A stretch of 64,000 nucleotides of DNA from Flavobacteriaceae bacterium NBU2977 (GTDB lineage Bacteria; Bacteroidota; Bacteroidia; Flavobacteriales; Flavobacteriaceae), in assembly GCA_019931105.1 (NCBI GenBank), contig JAIOUW010000002.1, positions 682,001 to 746,000 of the forward strand. The letters are read 5' to 3'. A program made the translations under genes and the position numbers. Position 1 is the first letter of the stretch; the number at the start of each line of letters is the position of its first letter. Positions 60,797 to 64,000 of the stretch are shown here, one piece after another. The notes under the pieces are model-generated. The model saw only the letters and a list, made by a program, of their open reading frames with translations, was not told the origin of the DNA and did no database searches.

Positions 60797-62173
60797 ATGA
60801 AAAAAACATTGTTCGTTGCGATTATTTTATTGTGCTTTTCCTGCAATCAGGCCCAAGAAAAAGCAAGTAAGACGGCCACGTTGGTATCGAACGTCAACGT
60901 TGTCGATGTCAGAACCGGAAGTATATTGGAAAACAGACAGGTGGTCATCGATTCCGGCAAAATCAGGCGTATCGAACAGACGGTTGAAAATCCGAAATCC
61001 TATGCAAATACCATCGATGGTTCCGGAAAATACCTTATGCCCGGTCTTGCCGAGATGCATGCCCACATTCCTCCCCCATCGACCGATGCAAAACGTATTG
61101 AAGAAGTATTGTTTCTTTACCTGTCGAACGGTATCACCACGATTCGGGGAATGTTGGGCGACCCGATACATTTAGGGCTACGACAAAAGGCATCGAACGG
61201 AGAAATTATAAGTCCAAGAATCTACACTTCGAGTCCGTCATTGAACGGCAATACGATTCCCACCCCCGAAGAAGCAGAGGCCAAGGTGAGGCAATACGCC
61301 AAAGATGGCTACGACTTTTTAAAGATCCATCCCGGCGTGCCGTTGGCGGCCTTTGATCAAATGGTGGCAACGGCCAATGAGGTCGGAATACCTTTTGCGG
61401 GGCACGTACCCGTCGATGTCGGTATCCGCCATGCCCTTGAAAGCAAATACGCGTCCATAGACCATATCGATGGCTTTTTAGAGGGTCTTGTACCCGAATC
61501 GGCCAATGTAAGGCCCGATGAAAATGGTTTCTTTGGTTACAATTTTACACCTTTGGCCGATACCACTAAAATCGATGAATTGGTTGCCATGGCAAAAGAA
61601 AACAACGTCTGGATCGTACCGACCCAAAGTCTTTTTGAGCGCTGGTTCGCCCCTATTTCGGCCGACGAACTGTTGCAACAGCCCGAAATGAAATACATGC
61701 CCACCACTACCCTAGAGAATTGGCAACGGCGCAAAGAAGAATCCACGACTACCTCAGCAGGATTCTCGGAAATGCAATGGCAACGATTCGATTCGATCCG
61801 AAAACAGTTGTTAAAGAAATTGCAGGAAGGCGGTCACGGTATGCTTTTGGGCTCTGATGCGCCACAACTATTCAACGTTCCCGGTTTCTCGATCCACCAT
61901 GAAATCGATGGCATGTCGGGTTCAGGGTTGTCGCCATTGCAAATTATTCAATCGGGAACAATAAATCCTGCTAAATATTTTGACATGGAGGATGTTTTCG
62001 GTGAGGTAAAACCGGGCTTGGAAGCCGATTTGATCTTGGTCAACGGCAACCCGCTTGAAAATCTGGATGCCTTGCAAGACCTTGCCGGAGTCTTTCGGCA
62101 GGGAAAATGGCTATCAAAATCGGAAATCGAAAAACGTCTGAACGAAATCGCAAAAAACGCGGCCCAAAACTAG
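60797..62173 (+). CDS. Amidohydrolase lipoprotein (copy 2 of 3)
   Basis: The 458-residue protein has a lipoprotein signal (IILLCFSC) and an amidohydrolase domain. The metal ligands are AEMHAHIP, the Lys in YDFLKIHPG, His in FAGHVPVD and SIDHIDGF, and Asp in LLGSDAPQ. It is a distant paralogue of the gene at 57657 and of the next gene, which starts four bases after its stop. Confidence 0.92.
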   Translation: MKKTLFVAIILLCFSCNQAQEKASKTATLVSNVNVVDVRTGSILENRQVVIDSGKIRRIEQTVENPKSYANTIDGSGKYLMPGLAEMHAHIPPPSTDAKRIEEVLFLYLSNGITTIRGMLGDPIHLGLRQKASNGEIISPRIYTSSPSLNGNTIPTPEEAEAKVRQYAKDGYDFLKIHPGVPLAAFDQMVATANEVGIPFAGHVPVDVGIRHALESKYASIDHIDGFLEGLVPESANVRPDENGFFGYNFTPLADTTKIDELVAMAKENNVWIVPTQSLFERWFAPISADELLQQPEMKYMPTTTLENWQRRKEESTTTSAGFSEMQWQRFDSIRKQLLKKLQEGGHGMLLGSDAPQLFNVPGFSIHHEIDGMSGSGLSPLQIIQSGTINPAKYFDMEDVFGEVKPGLEADLILVNGNPLENLDALQDLAGVFRQGKWLSKSEIEKRLNEIAKNAAQN

Positions 62174-62177
62174 CCTT

Positions 62178-63425
62178 ATGTATAGATTCTTGCTATTACT
62201 CATCATTTGCCACGCCTGCCTCCAATCGCAAACCTTCCTAAAGGCCGATCGTGTTTTCGATGGCCATGAAATCCATGAGAATTGGGGCGTTCTCGTCGAA
62301 GGGAATACCATCGTTTATGCAGGTAACATTTCAGAAGTAAAACTCCCCAAAAACACGAAGACAATTGATTTAAAGGGAACCACGCTGATGCCGGGCATCA
62401 TCGAAGGGCACTCACACTTATTGCTACATCCCTATAATGAAACGGAATGGAACGATCAGGTATTGAAGGAATCCCCTGTCGAACGGGCCATCCGCGGAAG
62501 CGTTCATGCCAAAAAATCATTGATGGCCGGCGTTACCACTATGCGCGACCTTGGTGCCGAAGGTGCAGGTTATACTGATGTGTATCTCAAAAAGACCATC
62601 GAAGAAGGTATTGTTCCCGGGCCGAGATTGTTGGTGGCGGGCCCGGCAATCGTGGCAACCGGAGCCTATGGGCCAAAAGGATTCCATGACGGGGTCACCG
62701 TTCCTTTAGGGGCCGAACCTGTTAGCGGTATTGACGAAGCGGTAAAAACTGTACGCCGACAAATGGGCAACGGGGCCGATCTCATCAAAATCTATGCAGA
62801 CTATCGGTGGAAAAAAGGGGCACCCAGCCAACCGACCTTTTTACAGGAAGAAATCGATGCCATGGTCGCCGCTGCAACGACGGCCGGCAAGTACGTCGTG
62901 GCCCATGCGAGTACGCCGGAAGGGATGAAACGTGCCATTTTAGGAGGTGTGGAAACCATCGAACATGGTGATGGCGGAACCGCCGAAATCTTTCAAATGA
63001 TGAAAACCAATGGTGTGGCCCTCTGCCCCACCTTGGCCGCGGGAGATGCTATTTTGCGATACGGCGGTTGGAAAAAGGGAAGCGATCCAGATCCGGAACG
63101 GATTACAACGAAGAAAAAATCGTTCAAGCTCGCTATGGAATCGGGAGTAGATATTGCCTTTGGTGGCGATGTGGGTGTTTTTCCGCACGGCGAGAATTAT
63201 CGCGAAATGGAAATGATGGTCGAGTACGGTATGCAACCTTTGGATGTCCTTAAATCAGCTACTTCCTTGAATGCCAATGTTTTCCATTTGAAAAGACTTG
63301 GGAAGTTGGAGAAAGGTTTTTTGGCAGATATCATAGCCGTAGAAGGTAATCCTACCAAAAATATATCTGTCATGCGCAAGGTAAGGTTCGTGATGAAAGA
63401 CGGAACTATCTATAAAAATGAATGA
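62178..63425 (+). CDS. Exported amidohydrolase (copy 3 of 3)
   Basis: The 415-residue protein has a signal peptide (MYRFLLLLIICHACLQSQ) and an amidohydrolase domain. The metal ligands are IEGHSHLLLH, the Lys in ADLIKIYADY, His in VVAHAST and TIEHGDG, and Asp in AFGGDVGVF. This copy is more like Xaa-Pro/Xaa-Arg dipeptidase-type amidohydrolases. It starts four bases after copy 2. Confidence 0.92.
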   Translation: MYRFLLLLIICHACLQSQTFLKADRVFDGHEIHENWGVLVEGNTIVYAGNISEVKLPKNTKTIDLKGTTLMPGIIEGHSHLLLHPYNETEWNDQVLKESPVERAIRGSVHAKKSLMAGVTTMRDLGAEGAGYTDVYLKKTIEEGIVPGPRLLVAGPAIVATGAYGPKGFHDGVTVPLGAEPVSGIDEAVKTVRRQMGNGADLIKIYADYRWKKGAPSQPTFLQEEIDAMVAAATTAGKYVVAHASTPEGMKRAILGGVETIEHGDGGTAEIFQMMKTNGVALCPTLAAGDAILRYGGWKKGSDPDPERITTKKKSFKLAMESGVDIAFGGDVGVFPHGENYREMEMMVEYGMQPLDVLKSATSLNANVFHLKRLGKLEKGFLADIIAVEGNPTKNISVMRKVRFVMKDGTIYKNE

Positions 63426-63524
63426 ACCGCCTCCCTCATCACATGCCATCCGTTAACACCTCTTTAAGACTTTACGCAATAGTTTTCTGTATATTTAGAA
63501 CAGCTAATTAACTACTCTAAAAAT

Positions 63525-64000
63525 GACTACAAAATTACCCTTCGTTGCGTTCTTCTTCGCAACCCTTTCCCTATTCGCCCAAGATTTCAACATGGATCTA
63601 ATGCAAGATCTAAAACCAAGAAATATAGGTCCTGGTGGCATGAGCGGGCGCGTTACCGCCATCGATGCGGTTAATGATAATCCGGATATAATGTATGTGG
63701 GAACGGCATCGGGCGGACTTTGGAAATCGACTTCGGGAGGCATCAAATGGGAGCCTATATTCGACAAAGAACTGACGGCGTCAATTGGTGCGGTGGCCAT
63801 CCAACAATCGAATCCTTCGGTAATATGGGTCGGTACGGGAGAAGGAAATCCCAGAAACAGTTTGAACGGGGGCTATGGCGTTTACAAATCGTTGGACGGA
63901 GGCAAAAACTGGATCGCCATGGGCCTTAAAAACACAAGGCACATACATCGCATAAAAATCGACCCATCAGATCCCAATACCGTATATGTCGGTGCTATCG
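63525..64000 (+). CDS. Exported VPS10/BNR-repeat protein (C-terminus beyond right edge)
   Basis: The gene starts at the ATG at 63525 and runs off the right edge with 158 codons visible. After a signal peptide (MTTKLPFVAFFFATLSLFAQ) come repeats of the sortilin/BNR type: RNIGPGGMSGRVTAIDAV, YVGTASGGLWKSTSGG, WVGTGEGNPRNSLNGGYGVYKSLDGGKNW. Full-length relatives are about 900-1100 residues and form a beta-propeller of unknown ligand. It lies 99 bases after the third amidohydrolase on the same strand. Confidence 0.88.

Noticed and set aside
1-64000. CRISPR arrays, tRNA or rRNA genes, insertion sequences, prophage
   Set aside because: No evenly spaced repeats, tRNA-like cloverleaf, rRNA text, transposase or phage genes were seen on either strand.

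Overview
The window reads as a chromosomal segment of a marine-type Flavobacteriaceae (Bacteroidota). The support is TAnnTTTG-type -7 promoter boxes, families largely confined to flavobacteria (DUF4294, DUF6495, the 630-residue SerB-SerA fusion), many short lipoproteins with a Cys lipobox, a TonB-dependent receptor under a cobalamin riboswitch, and moderate GC. I see no rRNA, tRNA, CRISPR array, insertion sequence or prophage. Species cannot be named from the sequence alone.

Layout. 1-6.3 kb: DUF4294 protein (cut by the left edge), M42 peptidase, Nudix hydrolase, hisS, a DUF6495 protein, the rpsF-rpsR-rplI operon and a LytTR response regulator. 6.3-11.2 kb (minus strand): nadC, a YihY-type membrane protein, a DUF2147 protein and priA. 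11.3-13 kb: rlmH, overlapped by a methyltransferase gene that appears to have lost its middle, and an AT-rich lipoprotein. 13-24.9 kb: the serine-biosynthesis fusion, a clan-A glycosidase lipoprotein, rdgB, a DEAD-box helicase with a structured leader, a GH13 alpha-amylase lipoprotein, trmH and a cobB-like sirtuin. 25-30.8 kb: a protein of unknown function, purB, an MscS channel, and an ECF sigma / membrane-anchored partner / triple DUF4252 operon whose sigma gene carries a good autoregulatory promoter. 31-34.4 kb: two tandem S41 peptidase lipoproteins. 34.4-39.8 kb: a vitamin B12 uptake locus, with a TonB receptor under a cobalamin riboswitch, a 40-residue membrane protein, and a divergent binding protein / permease / ATPase operon. 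39.9-46 kb: rmuC and the oxidative pentose-phosphate genes pgl, zwf and gnd.

46.05-51.05 kb is an AT-rich accessory island. It holds a DUF2199 gene flanked by inverted repeats and a strong hairpin, a TetR regulator divergent from a FAD monooxygenase plus DUF3995 membrane protein with two palindromes at the shared promoter (one a perfect 32-bp palindrome), a seven-repeat FG-GAP propeller protein, and a decayed coding remnant. 51-64 kb returns to core-like composition: a 1140-residue ThuA / sugar dehydrogenase / PKD / cytochrome c / CBM lipoprotein, an alcohol dehydrogenase, YdeI, an MFS transporter, then a plus-strand run of three exported amidohydrolases with a VOC protein and a DoxX-like membrane protein, ending in a VPS10/BNR-repeat protein cut by the right edge.

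The best candidates for something undescribed are the TetR / palindrome / monooxygenase / DUF3995 module, the cassette-like DUF2199 unit, the ECF-DUF4252 operon, the in-frame gutted methyltransferase beside rlmH, and the small membrane protein in the B12 locus. All functional calls are from reading the translated sequence; no search was run.
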